This document shows positions 1 through 10,017 of a stretch of 64,000 nt of DNA, one piece after another. This DNA is from Staphylococcus muscae (GTDB lineage: Bacteria; Bacillota; Bacilli; Staphylococcales; Staphylococcaceae). The stretch is taken from NCBI RefSeq assembly GCF_003019275.1, contig NZ_CP027848.1:620001-684000 (forward strand), written 5' to 3'. Made by a program: the position numbers and the translations under genes. The notes under the pieces are model-generated. The model saw only the letters and a program-made list of their open reading frames with translations, was not told the origin of the DNA and made no database searches. Position 1 is the first letter of the stretch. Each line of letters starts with the position of its first letter.

Positions 1-1203
1 GGAAATAGCTTTAGAGACGATGCCCTTCCCGTATTTTTGATGAAGGGCATCAATCGTCTTAGCTAACCGTAGTTCACGTTCTTGTTGTAGCGGATCGACA
101 AAAAGATTCAATTGTTGCATTTGTTCAGGAATGAAATGAGTAACCGACACACTCAAAGTACGATACCATTCAGATTTATCACAGTATTTATCAGCTAAAT
201 ATTTTATTTCTTTCATAACAACATGTTCGAGATTCGTCCCTTCTTTCATTGTGTATTGTTTAGATATACCATCTCCTGCGCTATAACCAAAAGAAACATG
301 AAGTGTTTTGGCTAATAAACCTTTGACTCTTAAACGACTCATCACATCTTCTACTAATTCTTGCATCACAATCATTGCTTCAGAATATTGATAATCACGC
401 ATTAAAATTTGACTTTTACATATAGAAGGCATTCGTGTGATATATCGCTCGCTGACTCTACTCTCATCAATTCCATTGGCATGTAGATGGAGCTCCGTGC
501 CAATAACACCAAATTCACGTTTTAAGTTTGCATGTGGATACATCGCTAACTGACCGATATTAAAAATACCATGACGATTTAATTTTTTGGCTGTGCGACT
601 GCTAATCCCCCAAAAATTTTGTAATGGTGCAATCGGCCATAGTTTTTTAGGCACATCTTCATAGCGCCACTCTGCAATGAATGTTGGATTTGACTTAGCT
701 TCATTGTCTAAGGCTACCTTACTCAACAACATATTCGATCCGATACCAACTGCACAATGTACACCTGTCTCTTGATAAATTTCTGCAATTAAACGCTGAC
801 AAAATGCTTGAATAGTTGGCGCAAAAAGATGATAACTTTTTGTCACGTCCATAAAAAATTCGTCAATACTATATTGATGCAAATCTTCTGGTGGGACATA
901 TTTCAGCGCAATTTTAGAAATTTTTAATGATACTTCTAAATAGCGACGCATACTTGGATTAATAATATAAATATCACGTCTGTGTGGAATTTCAAATAAA
1001 CGTGAACCTGTTTTAATCCCCAATGCTTTCAAAGGTGGTGTTGCTGCAAGAACAACAGACCCCTGTCTCTTAGTATCTGCAACAACTGCTAATTTCGTCG
1101 TCATTGGATTCAGTCCTTTATCAATACACGACACGCTAGCAAAAAAACTTTTTTGATCAATGCACAATATATCCCGATCCTCTAACAAATGATAATCATA
1201 CAT
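1..1203 (-). CDS. Y-family (UmuC/UvrX-like) DNA polymerase, 3' end outside window
   Basis: Translesion DNA polymerase of the UmuC/YqjW (UvrX) type, expected to copy past DNA lesions. The protein starts MYDYHLLEDRDILCIDQKSF, with the metal-binding aspartate in CIDQKSFFASV near residue 16 and the second acidic pair in SIDEFFMDVT near residue 105. Little-finger and helix-hairpin-helix regions follow (WGISSRTAKKLNRHG). Its carboxyl end runs off the left edge, so it is partial. The ATG at 1203 lies a few bases after GGTGAT, with AAGGAGA further upstream. A LexA-type operator lies about 40 bp upstream, so SOS induction is likely. Next to msrR/msrA/mprF, S. aureus has a similar gene in the same order (from memory). 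Confidence 0.93.
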   Translation of the reverse strand, partial: MYDYHLLEDRDILCIDQKSFFASVSCIDKGLNPMTTKLAVVADTKRQGSVVLAATPPLKALGIKTGSRLFEIPHRRDIYIINPSMRRYLEVSLKISKIALKYVPPEDLHQYSIDEFFMDVTKSYHLFAPTIQAFCQRLIAEIYQETGVHCAVGIGSNMLLSKVALDNEAKSNPTFIAEWRYEDVPKKLWPIAPLQNFWGISSRTAKKLNRHGIFNIGQLAMYPHANLKREFGVIGTELHLHANGIDESRVSERYITRMPSICKSQILMRDYQYSEAMIVMQELVEDVMSRLRVKGLLAKTLHVSFGYSAGDGISKQYTMKEGTNLEHVVMKEIKYLADKYCDKSEWYRTLSVSVTHFIPEQMQQLNLFVDPLQQERELRLAKTIDALHQKYGKGIVSKAIS

Positions 1204-1241
1204 TTGTATCACCTATTTCAATTATTCTCCTTTAAATATAA

Positions 1242-1255
1242 CGAACATACGTTCT
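1242..1255. promoter_or_regulatory. LexA/SOS box upstream of the Y-family polymerase
   Basis: CGAACATACGTTCT matches 13 of 14 positions of the Gram-positive SOS box CGAACRNRYGTTYG. It ends 38 bp before the polymerase start codon, where a promoter is expected. Confidence 0.85.
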
Positions 1256-1285
1256 GTTATCAAGTAGAATTTCTCTCCATTTCAT

Positions 1286-1334
1286 AAAAAGAAACAGATG
1301 ACTGAAATCATGTCATGCATCATTCAGTCATCTG
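1286..1334 (-). terminator. Rho-independent terminator of the Spo0M-like gene
   Basis: Inverted repeat CAGATGACTGAA / TTCAGTCATCTG separated by 16 nt. On the minus strand it is followed by a T-rich tract just downstream of the Spo0M-like stop codon. Confidence 0.8.
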
Positions 1335-1348
1335 TATTCAAAATAATT

Positions 1349-1756
1349 TTATCGTTGATACGGTACTTCTGCTTCTACCTCTTCATCAATACCTAAATCA
1401 ATATAAACATGTGTATTTAAAAACACTTTACTTGTATTTGATCTAAAGTTTAATGTCTCTGGTGCCAGCGTAAATGGTATTTTTTTCTGCTCTTTAACAT
1501 CAATTGTGAATGATTCATCGATGACAAAACGATCGAGTTCATTTGTTAAGTAAGTAAATTGACTTGTTTCATCATCATTTTCATATTTTTCCAGCAGTTT
1601 TAATTCGATATGTGTCACTTTCTGATCACTCATACCTGCTTTTAATTTAATGTATCCTGTGATTTTCTCATCAACTGAATACGACTGCTGATCCAGATGA
1701 ATCAATACTTTCATGCCTTCTATACCTAGTGATGTCAAGATGTTATCGAAGCCCAT
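1349..1756 (-). CDS. Spo0M-like arrestin-fold protein (single domain)
   Basis: Resembles the N-terminal half of Bacillus Spo0M (SpoOM family, arrestin-like beta sandwich): a short amphipathic start (MGFDNILTSLGIEGMKV), then beta-rich sequence ending at VPYQR. It is about 135 residues against roughly 258 in B. subtilis, so only one arrestin-like domain is present. I chose the ATG at 1756 because GGAGGG lies 8 nt upstream of it; the in-frame ATG at 1771 overlaps that ribosome binding site. Staphylococci do not sporulate, so the role is unknown and may concern membrane or cell-wall physiology (inference). It is monocistronic with its own terminator. Confidence 0.75.
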   Translation of the reverse strand: MGFDNILTSLGIEGMKVLIHLDQQSYSVDEKITGYIKLKAGMSDQKVTHIELKLLEKYENDDETSQFTYLTNELDRFVIDESFTIDVKEQKKIPFTLAPETLNFRSNTSKVFLNTHVYIDLGIDEEVEAEVPYQR

Positions 1757-1879
1757 TGTAAAACCCTCCATATTTTTCTATAATCTCTCTACTATCATAC
1801 GAGTTTTTCATAATTGTCCGCAACCATTAACTAAAAATGCTATAATATAAATGATTTTATACAGAGAGGAGCGACTCAA

Positions 1880-2065
1880 ATGCCAATCGTAACAGTCAAA
1901 TTATTAGAAGGTCGTACAGATGAACAGCTTAAAAACTTAGTCACTGAAGTAACAGATGCTGTCGAAAAAACGACAAATGCAAAACGTGATGCTATCTCAG
2001 TTGTTATTGAAGAAATGAAACCAACACATTATGGTTTAGGTGGTACACGTAAAGCAGACCAATAG
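1880..2065 (+). CDS. 4-oxalocrotonate tautomerase family protein
   Basis: A 61-residue protein starting MPIVTVKLLEGR. Length and the Pro immediately after the initiator Met (the catalytic base once Met is removed) are those of the 4-OT tautomerase family, small homo-oligomeric enzymes that shift enol/keto double bonds. AGAGAGGAG lies 8 nt upstream of the ATG. No aromatic meta-cleavage genes are nearby, so the natural substrate cannot be told. It faces msrR and shares a terminator hairpin with it. Confidence 0.9.
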   Translation: MPIVTVKLLEGRTDEQLKNLVTEVTDAVEKTTNAKRDAISVVIEEMKPTHYGLGGTRKADQ

Positions 2066-2125
2066 AGACAACAGGAATCGGTTATCAATTTCCCGAAACA
2101 CAAAGTGATGATGTCTCAAGTTCAT

Positions 2126-2178
2126 AAAAAAGTAGTGAAGACGTCTACAAAGGTAGATTCGCTTCACTACTTTTTTAT
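2126..2178. terminator. Bidirectional terminator between tautomerase gene and msrR
   Basis: Stem AAAAAGTAGTGAAG / CTTCACTACTTTTT with about 21 nt between arms, with a T tract on either strand, between convergent genes. Confidence 0.88.
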
Positions 2179-2188
2179 ATGAGTGCAC

Positions 2189-3160
2189 TTATTCTTCATC
2201 TAAAAACTTCTGAATGCGTTTTTTATTTTCTTTTTTATCAATGCCTAATGCCGCCCCACCATCATTGGTTGTAATATTTTCATAACTTCCTTCAACAGGC
2301 ACACTTAATGTTTTGATATTTTTATCTCCACGAATGATAAAGCTCAACCCTGTTTGATAAATGGCTGAATCAGGCATATTAGTACTCACATACCCACGCA
2401 TAATACCCGCAAGCTTCGGTGCTTTTATTATGGAAGAAGGATCTGTTAATTGTTGTTTCAACGCTGACATCACTTGTTGCTGTCGACGGACACGACCGAA
2501 GTCTCCTTCTTCATCGTTTCGGAATCTTGCATATCCTAATAATTCTTTACCATTTAAGTTATGTTTTCCTTTTTTTAACGATACACCAATCTTTTCTGAC
2601 ATATCTTTTTCAACGTCAATTGGCACACCTTCTGGACTCAATTCGTCAATCATTGCTTCAAATCCTTTAAAGTCCAGTGTTGCGTAATACTCTGGCTCAA
2701 TACCTAAGTTTTCTTTCAAAGTTTTGCGCATCAATTCTGCACCACCAAGTGAATAGGCTGTATTGATTTTATAGCTATTGTAGCCTGGAATATCTGCATA
2801 AATGTCACGCATAATTGAAACAATCTTCATGTCTTTCTTTATGTAATCGTACTGTGCAATCATGATAGAGTCTGTGCGAGATACACCGCCATCCTCTAAG
2901 TCTGTCCCTAAAATGAGCACTGTGGCTTTACCGTCATTTTTAGAAACGCCGTTAAACTTATGTATTTTAGGGCTTTCGTTATGCTGTTTCGCAACTTCTA
3001 ATCCTTTATGATAGCTACTCACACAATAAATAACCGCTACAACAATCAGTAGAATCACTGCTAAAATAACAAATGGTAATTTACGTATACGTCTCTTTTT
3101 TCCACGCTTTAAATGTTGCTCGGATCTGCTTGAGTTTTTACGTTTAAAATTATTTTCCAT
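2189..3160 (-). CDS. msrR: LytR-CpsA-Psr family protein MsrR
   Basis: Membrane-anchored LCP-family enzyme, 323 residues. A basic cytoplasmic N-terminus is followed by one membrane helix (about residues 28-50, [22 protein letters not shown]) and an extracellular LCP domain with [28 protein letters not shown] and [19 protein letters not shown], which hold the conserved Asp/Arg residues that bind polyprenyl pyrophosphate. LCP proteins attach wall teichoic acid or other polymers to peptidoglycan. In S. aureus MsrR affects wall teichoic acid content and beta-lactam resistance, and the name comes from its position beside msrA, which is kept here. AAGG stands upstream of the ATG. Confidence 0.92.
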   Translation of the reverse strand: MENNFKRKNSSRSEQHLKRGKKRRIRKLPFVILAVILLIVVAVIYCVSSYHKGLEVAKQHNESPKIHKFNGVSKNDGKATVLILGTDLEDGGVSRTDSIMIAQYDYIKKDMKIVSIMRDIYADIPGYNSYKINTAYSLGGAELMRKTLKENLGIEPEYYATLDFKGFEAMIDELSPEGVPIDVEKDMSEKIGVSLKKGKHNLNGKELLGYARFRNDEEGDFGRVRRQQQVMSALKQQLTDPSSIIKAPKLAGIMRGYVSTNMPDSAIYQTGLSFIIRGDKNIKTLSVPVEGSYENITTNDGGAALGIDKKENKKRIQKFLDEE

Positions 3161-3300
3161 TATCTGATCAACCTTATATCTTCAAAATTAGATAGCTATG
3201 TACTATAATTAACACATATTAACGGTATAGAAATTCAATTTAAAAAGCAAGTGAAAACATGTAAAATAAGGAAAAATAATGCACTAGGAAGGGTGTTTGA

Positions 3301-3813
3301 ATGAATATAAATACAGCTTACTTCGCTGGCGGATGTTTTTGGTGTATGGTTAAGCCATTCGATCAATTTGAAGGCATTGAAAAAGTCACTTCTGGCTATA
3401 TGGGAGGACATGTTAAAAATCCAACATACGAAGCAGTGAAAACTGGTGAAACGGGTCATTACGAAGTCGTCAAAATAGAGTACGATGTGGCATTATTTTC
3501 ATATCAAAAATTATTAGAAATTTTCTTTTCGGTCATTGATCCTACTGATTCAGACGGTCAATTTCAAGACCGTGGTCCGCAATATCGTACAGCTATTTTC
3601 TATACAAACAATGACCAAAAAGAAGTAGCAGAAGCACATATTGATCAATTAAAAAACACATACGATCATGACAAAGCCATTGCGACGAAAATCCTTCCTG
3701 TCTCTGAATTTTACGAAGCAGAAGCATATCATCAAGACTTTTATAAGAAGCAACCAGAACGTTACGCACAAGAACAGCAACAACGCGCTGCAATCAAACA
3801 AGCTCGCAAATAA
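3301..3813 (+). CDS. msrA: Peptide methionine-(S)-sulfoxide reductase MsrA
   Basis: Reduces methionine-S-sulfoxide in oxidised proteins. The N-terminus has the family motif GGCFWC, with catalytic Cys12. The only other cysteine is Cys15, so resolution probably involves that residue or an external thiol (inference). Downstream are the conserved GY(M)GG, GHYEVV and [18 protein letters not shown] segments. At 170 residues it is a stand-alone MsrA without a fused MsrB domain. AAGGG stands upstream of the ATG. It is divergent from msrR and converges on mprF across a shared terminator. Confidence 0.95.
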   Translation: MNINTAYFAGGCFWCMVKPFDQFEGIEKVTSGYMGGHVKNPTYEAVKTGETGHYEVVKIEYDVALFSYQKLLEIFFSVIDPTDSDGQFQDRGPQYRTAIFYTNNDQKEVAEAHIDQLKNTYDHDKAIATKILPVSEFYEAEAYHQDFYKKQPERYAQEQQQRAAIKQARK

Positions 3814-3821
3814 TATAAATA

Positions 3822-3863
3822 GGACAGCCACCTTACATAATATTAAGGTAGCTGTCCATTTTT
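3822..3863. terminator. Bidirectional terminator between msrA and mprF
   Basis: Strong imperfect hairpin, GGACAGCCACCTTA / TTAAGGTAGCTGTCC, followed on the plus strand by TTTTTT, between convergent msrA and mprF. Confidence 0.88.
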
Positions 3864-6391
3864 TATGCTTTATATCTTTTTCGAATAATGCGTGTCACTC
3901 TTAATAAAGAGAGCCAAACAGTTTGTGAACGGTGATAGATTAGATAGCGTGATTCCCACTCTGGCCCGAACTTACTTTTGTATTGGCGTAACCCTTGAAA
4001 ACTGTACAAGCCATTAAAATGTTCATAGAAACGACCGACAACTTTTTCCTTCGCATGGCCATATGGTACTTGACCGACATTTGATAATGTTGCCATCCCC
4101 ATATTGAACCATGCATAACCGGCTGTCTGTGCCCACAGAATCATATGCAAGTATAGGCCATCCATGAATGGTAGATCAATCTCTCTATCCCAACGTATCA
4201 AATCGACAGAGACCGTTGTTTTTTCATCCACAGGCATCAATGTCGCAAATGCATCGATTTGTCCCTCACCATTTCTTAAAACGGCGACGGGTGCCGAATT
4301 CACATATGCTCTGTTAAAATGTCCAACTGAGAAATAGAACTCTGACTGTTGACCAAGCCATTTATCGCTTATTTTTCTTAAACGTTGGTATGTCTCTTCA
4401 TCAAGTGGTACATCTAATATTTCAAAAGTATAGCCTTGTGTTTCAAACTTATTAAGTGTTGCTCTAAAGCCACGTCTTTTCTTTCCAGCTACACTGAAAT
4501 TCTGAACATCGATTAATGCTTCTTCTCCTAATTTGAAGAACTGATTTCCAAAGTCATGATACAGCGGTAAGTGTTCTTCAGATACTTGATAGAACATCAC
4601 ATCTGCACCTAAGTAGGTTGCATGATTGTAAAACGTTGTCAGCAACGAATGAAATCCATCTGCATCACCCACAGGATCACCAAGCACAATAAAGGATTCT
4701 CGTGTATGACGATACATAAGAAACGCGTTCTTTTCTTGATTCACAAAGACATTTTTGTCACCACTATAAACTAAGTGACTGAGCAAATGTCCACCATGTG
4801 TTTTCAAAATTTCCTGAGCCACCGTCATATCATTAAACGCATTTGGACGGAGATGGTGCCATTCGAAATACTTAATAATTCCAGCAATCAGTACAACCAT
4901 CCCAAGAAACGACAACCAGAAAGAAGATCTTAATAAAAACAAGTCTATCTTCGGAATCTCAACACCTAACGCACTAATAAAACTACTGACTAAAAACTGA
5001 TTGAAATACAGTACGATGAAAGTCATCAGTCCGAGACGTAGTAATGACTTCAATGTGACAGGACGCTTCAATATACGCGACTTACGATAGGCAAATACAA
5101 GTGCTGCAACTAATAAAATTGCGAGTACTAACGTAATAGATAAGCCGTATACATATGTATTTGAAGTGATAATAATCAGTGCTGCAACAATCGCAAACAG
5201 TATGGCACGTTTACTTCTCATAATAATGCCACGTATATTCAAAAATAACATCACCGTCGCACTGACATTCAAAATATACAGTGTAATATATAGCAGATGG
5301 TGTTTAGATGTCGTTGCATCAAATACAATACCGAAATTATTGATTAGTGTGACAAAACTCATAATAAACACTAAGAAACTTAAAGCAACGGAAGGAATAT
5401 AGCTCGCTGCATCCTTTTGAAAAGACATTAAAAATGCCGTAACTTCCTTCGCTGGTTGTATGTATTTCGACTCATTAATATACTTTTTGGCTGCTGTGCT
5501 AAATTCAAAAACAGTTAAGATGAGTGCAATGAACAATGGGAAGAAGTAGTACGCAATACGATATAATAATAGCGCTAGTACAATTTTCTCTTCTGGTAAA
5601 CCAAAGTATTTAAACCCTAGTAATATCAATAAGTCGAACGCACCAAATCCACCAGGTATGAATGACAGCAAACCAGATATAGCAGCTACAATAAATACAC
5701 CTAAAACAACGGAAAATGACACAGAGGCTCCTACTAAATGAAGCGCATAGTAAAAAACAATAGTTGCCATTAACCATTCGACACTTGAAATAAGCGTGAA
5801 ACTTGCCCCGAGCCATCGTGCTGTTTTATCAATCGGCCATACCCATGAAACGATGATGAATACAGGTAAAAGTCCCGCAATCACATAGAGAAATACGGTT
5901 ACCCACATCGATGTCTGGTTCAAGAAGCTGACATCTAACACGTGTGTTACAACAAGTAAAGATAGAAAACTCAAACCGGTTAGCATAGATGTCAGCATGT
6001 AAGTGACAAATTGTACAAGCTTCTTCTTTTTATTTGTGTACTGCTGATAAAACCAGAGTCGAACGCTAGCACCGATAAATCCACCAAATCCAATAATATT
6101 ATTGAATGTATTGATGATATAGCCGACACGTAATGCTTTAAACTTTGAGAGTTCTAATTTGAAGCGCATAGTCAAAATCACATCATACAGTGACAATAAG
6201 ACAATGGAACTCGCTCCTAATAAGAAGAGCAACATCAGTTCAAAACTATTAATCTGATTAAACAATAAGAACGTTCTTTTAAAATCAATATGTGATAATT
6301 CTTTAACTAATACGAAGATAACAACGCTTAATAATGCAATCATAAAAATTGCTTTTAAGCCTTTTAATAACTGCTGTTTCGTGACACTCAA
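3863..6391 (-). CDS. mprF: Phosphatidylglycerol lysyltransferase/flippase MprF
   Basis: Makes lysyl-phosphatidylglycerol from Lys-tRNA and PG and flips it outward, lowering negative surface charge and protecting against cationic peptides and daptomycin. The N-terminal ~500 residues are multi-spanning membrane helices (flippase, e.g. GFGGFIGASVRLWFYQQYT and SFIPGGFGAFDL). The C-terminal ~340 residues form the cytoplasmic GNAT-like synthase with LVYSGDKN, FLMYRHTRESFIVLGDPVGD, GKKRRGFRATLNKFE and FNMGMATLSNVGQ. The best start is TTG at 6391, 7 nt after AAAGGAG, which gives 842 residues, close to the 840 of S. aureus. A start at 6412 would place the ribosome binding site inside the gene. Confidence 0.95.
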   Translation of the reverse strand: MSVTKQQLLKGLKAIFMIALLSVVIFVLVKELSHIDFKRTFLLFNQINSFELMLLFLLGASSIVLLSLYDVILTMRFKLELSKFKALRVGYIINTFNNIIGFGGFIGASVRLWFYQQYTNKKKKLVQFVTYMLTSMLTGLSFLSLLVVTHVLDVSFLNQTSMWVTVFLYVIAGLLPVFIIVSWVWPIDKTARWLGASFTLISSVEWLMATIVFYYALHLVGASVSFSVVLGVFIVAAISGLLSFIPGGFGAFDLLILLGFKYFGLPEEKIVLALLLYRIAYYFFPLFIALILTVFEFSTAAKKYINESKYIQPAKEVTAFLMSFQKDAASYIPSVALSFLVFIMSFVTLINNFGIVFDATTSKHHLLYITLYILNVSATVMLFLNIRGIIMRSKRAILFAIVAALIIITSNTYVYGLSITLVLAILLVAALVFAYRKSRILKRPVTLKSLLRLGLMTFIVLYFNQFLVSSFISALGVEIPKIDLFLLRSSFWLSFLGMVVLIAGIIKYFEWHHLRPNAFNDMTVAQEILKTHGGHLLSHLVYSGDKNVFVNQEKNAFLMYRHTRESFIVLGDPVGDADGFHSLLTTFYNHATYLGADVMFYQVSEEHLPLYHDFGNQFFKLGEEALIDVQNFSVAGKKRRGFRATLNKFETQGYTFEILDVPLDEETYQRLRKISDKWLGQQSEFYFSVGHFNRAYVNSAPVAVLRNGEGQIDAFATLMPVDEKTTVSVDLIRWDREIDLPFMDGLYLHMILWAQTAGYAWFNMGMATLSNVGQVPYGHAKEKVVGRFYEHFNGLYSFQGLRQYKSKFGPEWESRYLIYHRSQTVWLSLLRVTRIIRKRYKA

Positions 6392-6461
6392 TAGTCGGCT
6401 CCTTTCTATCACTCAGTTACAATAGTGATACGAGAATCATTAGACGATCGCACAAGATACT

Positions 6462-7706
6462 TTATTGCTGTGTATCTTGAGCATTTTTATCCTTAATCAC
6501 TTCACGATGATGTGTGCGTTGATCTTCAATAATTTCATATGGTCCAGCATCATCTGCATAATATTTGTTGTAGCGTCTCTTGAATAACATAAAGAGATGT
6601 GAGACCCATACTTTAATAATGGCATAAGCTGGAATCCCTAAAATGACACCGACAATACCTAATAAGTTACCCGCACATAGCAGGACGAAGATGATTGTTA
6701 ACGGGTGAATACGCATTGTTTTACCCATAATGTTCGGTGAGATGAAGTGCCCTTCAATAAACTGAACTGCTGTCCAAACGATAATCAATTTTACAAACAT
6801 GAATGGTGATGTAATGATTGAAATAATAATCGCTGGTGAAATCGCAATCGTTGGTCCTAAATAAGGAACAACACTTGTTACCGCTGCAATACTTGCAAGG
6901 ATTAAGGCATAATCAAGACCAATAATTGAATAGCCGATGAAAAGTAGCACACCGATACAGAAAGATACGATGATTTGACCTTGAATGTATGAACCAACCT
7001 GTTCGCTCATCTTATCCAACAAATCATGTACATCTTTTCGATACTTCGGTGGGACGATTTGATTCGAAAAATCTTTGAAGCGGTGCCCATCTTTTAGCAT
7101 GAAGAACAATACAAATGGCACTGTAACGATAACGACGGTTACGTTGACCACAGCTTCAGCAAAAATTTTAATTTTGTCGCTAAAACCATTGGCAAAGGTT
7201 GGAATCTTCTGTTGCAATTCTTTTAACCAGTTCACAATATCGCTATAATAATCCGACACAAATGGGATATGCATCATATTATTAATAAATCCCGTTAATT
7301 TGTTAATATATGTTGGAAAATTGTGCATTAAGCGATCGAATTGATACGAAACGACTGGTATCAATAGGTTGACTGCTAGTGTGATAAGACCAACAATTCC
7401 TAAGAACAGCAATGTAATTCCCCACACCCGCTTAATATGATATCGCTCTAAAATATTAATAATTGGATTAAATAAATAATAAAGAATAAGTGCAATGATA
7501 ATTGGTGCAGCTATCGTATTTAAAATAATGGTAAATGGTTGAAAAACATAAGAAACACGATCAAAAATAAAAATAACGACACCAATTAAAATAAATATTG
7601 TGAGTGCATATAGTAAATCCTGTCCACCAAAAAACCTCATAAAGCGGCTTTCATGAATTTCTACACGCTTTTTTTCTCCTGATTTTGGAGGTATCTTTTC
7701 TGTCAT
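6462..7706 (-). CDS. AI-2E family (UPF0118) membrane transporter
   Basis: Polytopic membrane protein of about 414 residues with the AI-2E transporter layout: two N-terminal helices, a hydrophilic middle (IPTFANGFSDKIKIF, KDVHDLLDKMSEQVGSYIQGQ), then four to five helices including ASIAAVTSVVPYLGPTIAISPA and HFISPNIMGKTMRIHPLTIIFVLLCAG, all typical of the family. Members export small molecules or exchange Na+/H+; the substrate here cannot be told. The ATG at 7706 has GGTG 7 nt upstream; a TTG at 7718 follows AAAGG more closely, so the start is not settled. It lies 70 bp upstream of mprF on the same strand with no hairpin between, so co-transcription with mprF is possible. Confidence 0.9.
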   Translation of the reverse strand: MTEKIPPKSGEKKRVEIHESRFMRFFGGQDLLYALTIFILIGVVIFIFDRVSYVFQPFTIILNTIAAPIIIALILYYLFNPIINILERYHIKRVWGITLLFLGIVGLITLAVNLLIPVVSYQFDRLMHNFPTYINKLTGFINNMMHIPFVSDYYSDIVNWLKELQQKIPTFANGFSDKIKIFAEAVVNVTVVIVTVPFVLFFMLKDGHRFKDFSNQIVPPKYRKDVHDLLDKMSEQVGSYIQGQIIVSFCIGVLLFIGYSIIGLDYALILASIAAVTSVVPYLGPTIAISPAIIISIITSPFMFVKLIIVWTAVQFIEGHFISPNIMGKTMRIHPLTIIFVLLCAGNLLGIVGVILGIPAYAIIKVWVSHLFMLFKRRYNKYYADDAGPYEIIEDQRTHHREVIKDKNAQDTQQ

Positions 7707-7836
7707 AATATTCACCAAACCTTTAGGAAAGTAATTATAGTTTATACTTTTTCACTTAAAAATCAAACTGGAAACATAAAACGATTAGCAAAAATAAATA
7801 GTATATCATGTTCATTCTAGAAGATAAGCAACATCC

Positions 7837-7873
7837 CAAAAAAGAGACGCATCGCTTTGTACGATACGTCTCT
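7837..7873 (-). terminator. Terminator of ptsG
   Basis: AGAGACG / CGTCTCT stem (extended by ATCG/CGAT) followed on the minus strand by TTTTTT, 17 bp beyond the ptsG stop. Confidence 0.85.
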
Positions 7874-7889
7874 CGTTTCAATAAAGTCA

Positions 7890-9926
7890 TTATTTCGTTT
7901 CAAAAAGTTTATCGCCCGGTGTCACAGTTGTTTCTGTTGTGTAATCTAAGTTTGTAATATCTGCTTGTGTCACAATGATTGGCGTAATATCACTTTTCGC
8001 ATGTTCTTTAATATAGTCTAAGTCGAATGTCATTAAAACATCACCTGTTTTAATTTCTTGTCCTTCTTCAACAAGAATATCGAAACATTGACCTTCTAAT
8101 TTCACTGTATCTAAACCGACATGAATAAGTAACTCTAAGCCATCTTCAGAAGTTAGACCAATCGCATGTTTTGTTGGGAAGACCATTTGTACACGACCAT
8201 TAAATGGTGCGTAAACTTTACCTTCTGTTGGACGAATCGCAATACCATCGCCCATCATTTTTTCACTAAACACTTGGTCTGGTACTTCACTTAATGGGAG
8301 TACCTCACCTTTTAATGGTGCCGCTACGAAATGATTTACGTGCGCTTTGTCAGCCGTTTCAGTATCAACGACTGTTGCTTCGTCTTTATCGTCAAGGTCT
8401 ACTTTAGATTGTACGACTTGACCTGACATGATTTGTTGCATTTCATGTTTGATTTGGTCTGATTTTGGACCGAAGATTGCTTGCATGTTATTACCTACTT
8501 CAAGGACACCTGACGCACCTAAGTCTTTCAAACGACCCACATCTACTTGTGCTTTGTCATTAACTTCAACACGTAAGCGTGTAATACATGCGTCTAAATG
8601 TTTGATGTTTTCTTGACCACCCATTGCTTCTAATACCGCATATGGTAACTCGCCCGCTGAAGTTTTTTGTGTATTTGCTTGCTTATCTTCACGACCTGGT
8701 GTTTTGTAATTGAACTTCTTGATTAAGAATAGGAATAAGAAGTAGTAAATCACTGCATACACAAGACCTACTGGAATAACAAGCCACCATTGTGTTTGGT
8801 TCGGTAAAATACCGAGTAATACAAAGTCGATAAAACCACCAGAGAATGTATAACCGAGATGTAAATCAAGGAAATACAATGTAACGAATGCTAAACCATC
8901 TAACACCGCATGCACAAAGAATAATAACGGTGCAACGAATAAGAATGAGAATTCTAATGGTTCAGTGATACCTGTTAAGAATGAAGTTAAGGCAGCTGAA
9001 CCCATTAAACCTGCAACTACTTTTTTGTTTTCAGGTTTTGCCGTTTGATAGATAGCTAATGCTGCTGCTGGTAAACCGAACATCATGACAGGGAATTCAC
9101 CTTGCATGAACTTACCAGCTGTTAATTTTGTACCTTCTTGAATTTGTTCTAAGAAAATACGTTGGTCACCACGAATAATTTCACCAGCAGCATTCGTGTA
9201 TGAACCGAATTCAAACCAGAATGGCGCATGGAAAATATGGTGTAAACCAAATGGAATCAATAATCGTTTGATGAAACCGAATAGGAATACTGCAACACCC
9301 GTATTCGCATCAAGTAATCCCTCACTGAATGCATTTAAACCACTTTGAATGGTTGGCCAAATCCAAGCCATCGGGAATGCTAATAAGAATGATGTTGTTG
9401 CCATCACAATTGGCACGAAACGTTTACCAGCAAAGAATCCTAAGTATGATGGTAAGTCGATGTTATAGAACTTGTTGTAACACCAAGCAGCTAATGCACC
9501 GATAATGATACCACCGAACACACCTGTTTGAAGTGTTGGAATCCCTAAAACACTTGCAAACCCGTTCGCAGGGTTTTCTAATTGTTCAGGCGTTACATTT
9601 AAGTAAGCACCCATTGTTTTGTTAATAATTAAGTAACCAACAAGTGCTGCAATCGCTGCAACACCATCTCCACCTGCTAAACCAATCGCAACACCCATAG
9701 CGAAGATAATTGGTAAGTTATCAAAAATGACGCCACCAGCACCTGTTAACATTTCAGCAACGCTTTGAACACCACCGTTTTGAAGAAATGGCAGATACCC
9801 TTGTAATGTGTCCCCTTGCATTGCTGTACCGATTGCGAGTAATAAACCGGCAGCAGGTAAAATCGCAACTGGTAACATTAAAGCTTTACCAATACGTTGC
9901 AGTTGACCAAAAAATTTCTTCCACAC
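7890..9926 (-). CDS. ptsG: Glucose-specific PTS permease EIICBA
   Basis: Imports and phosphorylates glucose, taking phosphate from HPr. Domain order is EIIC (N-terminal ~420 residues: [52 protein letters not shown]), EIIB ([12 protein letters not shown], with the phosphorylated Cys), EIIA ([12 protein letters not shown], with the active His). The start is GTG at 9926, 8 nt after GGAGG, giving 678 residues, close to the 681 of S. aureus. An in-frame ATG at 10013 lies inside the antiterminator hairpin and has no ribosome binding site. The gene follows glcT and is probably controlled by GlcT-dependent antitermination. From memory, in S. aureus ptsG is not beside glcT. Confidence 0.95.
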   Translation of the reverse strand: MWKKFFGQLQRIGKALMLPVAILPAAGLLLAIGTAMQGDTLQGYLPFLQNGGVQSVAEMLTGAGGVIFDNLPIIFAMGVAIGLAGGDGVAAIAALVGYLIINKTMGAYLNVTPEQLENPANGFASVLGIPTLQTGVFGGIIIGALAAWCYNKFYNIDLPSYLGFFAGKRFVPIVMATTSFLLAFPMAWIWPTIQSGLNAFSEGLLDANTGVAVFLFGFIKRLLIPFGLHHIFHAPFWFEFGSYTNAAGEIIRGDQRIFLEQIQEGTKLTAGKFMQGEFPVMMFGLPAAALAIYQTAKPENKKVVAGLMGSAALTSFLTGITEPLEFSFLFVAPLLFFVHAVLDGLAFVTLYFLDLHLGYTFSGGFIDFVLLGILPNQTQWWLVIPVGLVYAVIYYFLFLFLIKKFNYKTPGREDKQANTQKTSAGELPYAVLEAMGGQENIKHLDACITRLRVEVNDKAQVDVGRLKDLGASGVLEVGNNMQAIFGPKSDQIKHEMQQIMSGQVVQSKVDLDDKDEATVVDTETADKAHVNHFVAAPLKGEVLPLSEVPDQVFSEKMMGDGIAIRPTEGKVYAPFNGRVQMVFPTKHAIGLTSEDGLELLIHVGLDTVKLEGQCFDILVEEGQEIKTGDVLMTFDLDYIKEHAKSDITPIIVTQADITNLDYTTETTVTPGDKLFETK

Positions 9927-9957
9927 AGTACTAACCTCCATTTTTAATGAATTCAAC

Positions 9958-10017
9958 ACAAAAGGCATGAGTAATAAAACTGCGAATAATAAGGTTCCCA
10001 ATTTTTCACTCATGCCT
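9958..10017 (-). terminator. Conditional (GlcT-controlled) terminator in the ptsG leader
   Basis: On the minus strand AGGCATGAGT pairs perfectly with ACTCATGCCT (A/T pairs extend the stem) and is followed by TTTTG, 31 bp before the ptsG GTG. The 5' arm is shared with the 3' arm of the RNA antiterminator, the expected arrangement for a BglG-type antitermination switch. Confidence 0.85.

Noticed and set aside
2361-2687. Open frame antisense to msrR
   Set aside because: Covered by a conserved gene on the opposite strand, no ribosome binding site, no recognisable protein.
9927-10013. Hydrophobic N-terminal extension of PtsG as a leader peptide
   Set aside because: Its ATG lies in the RAT hairpin without a ribosome binding site; the GTG at 9926 fits better.
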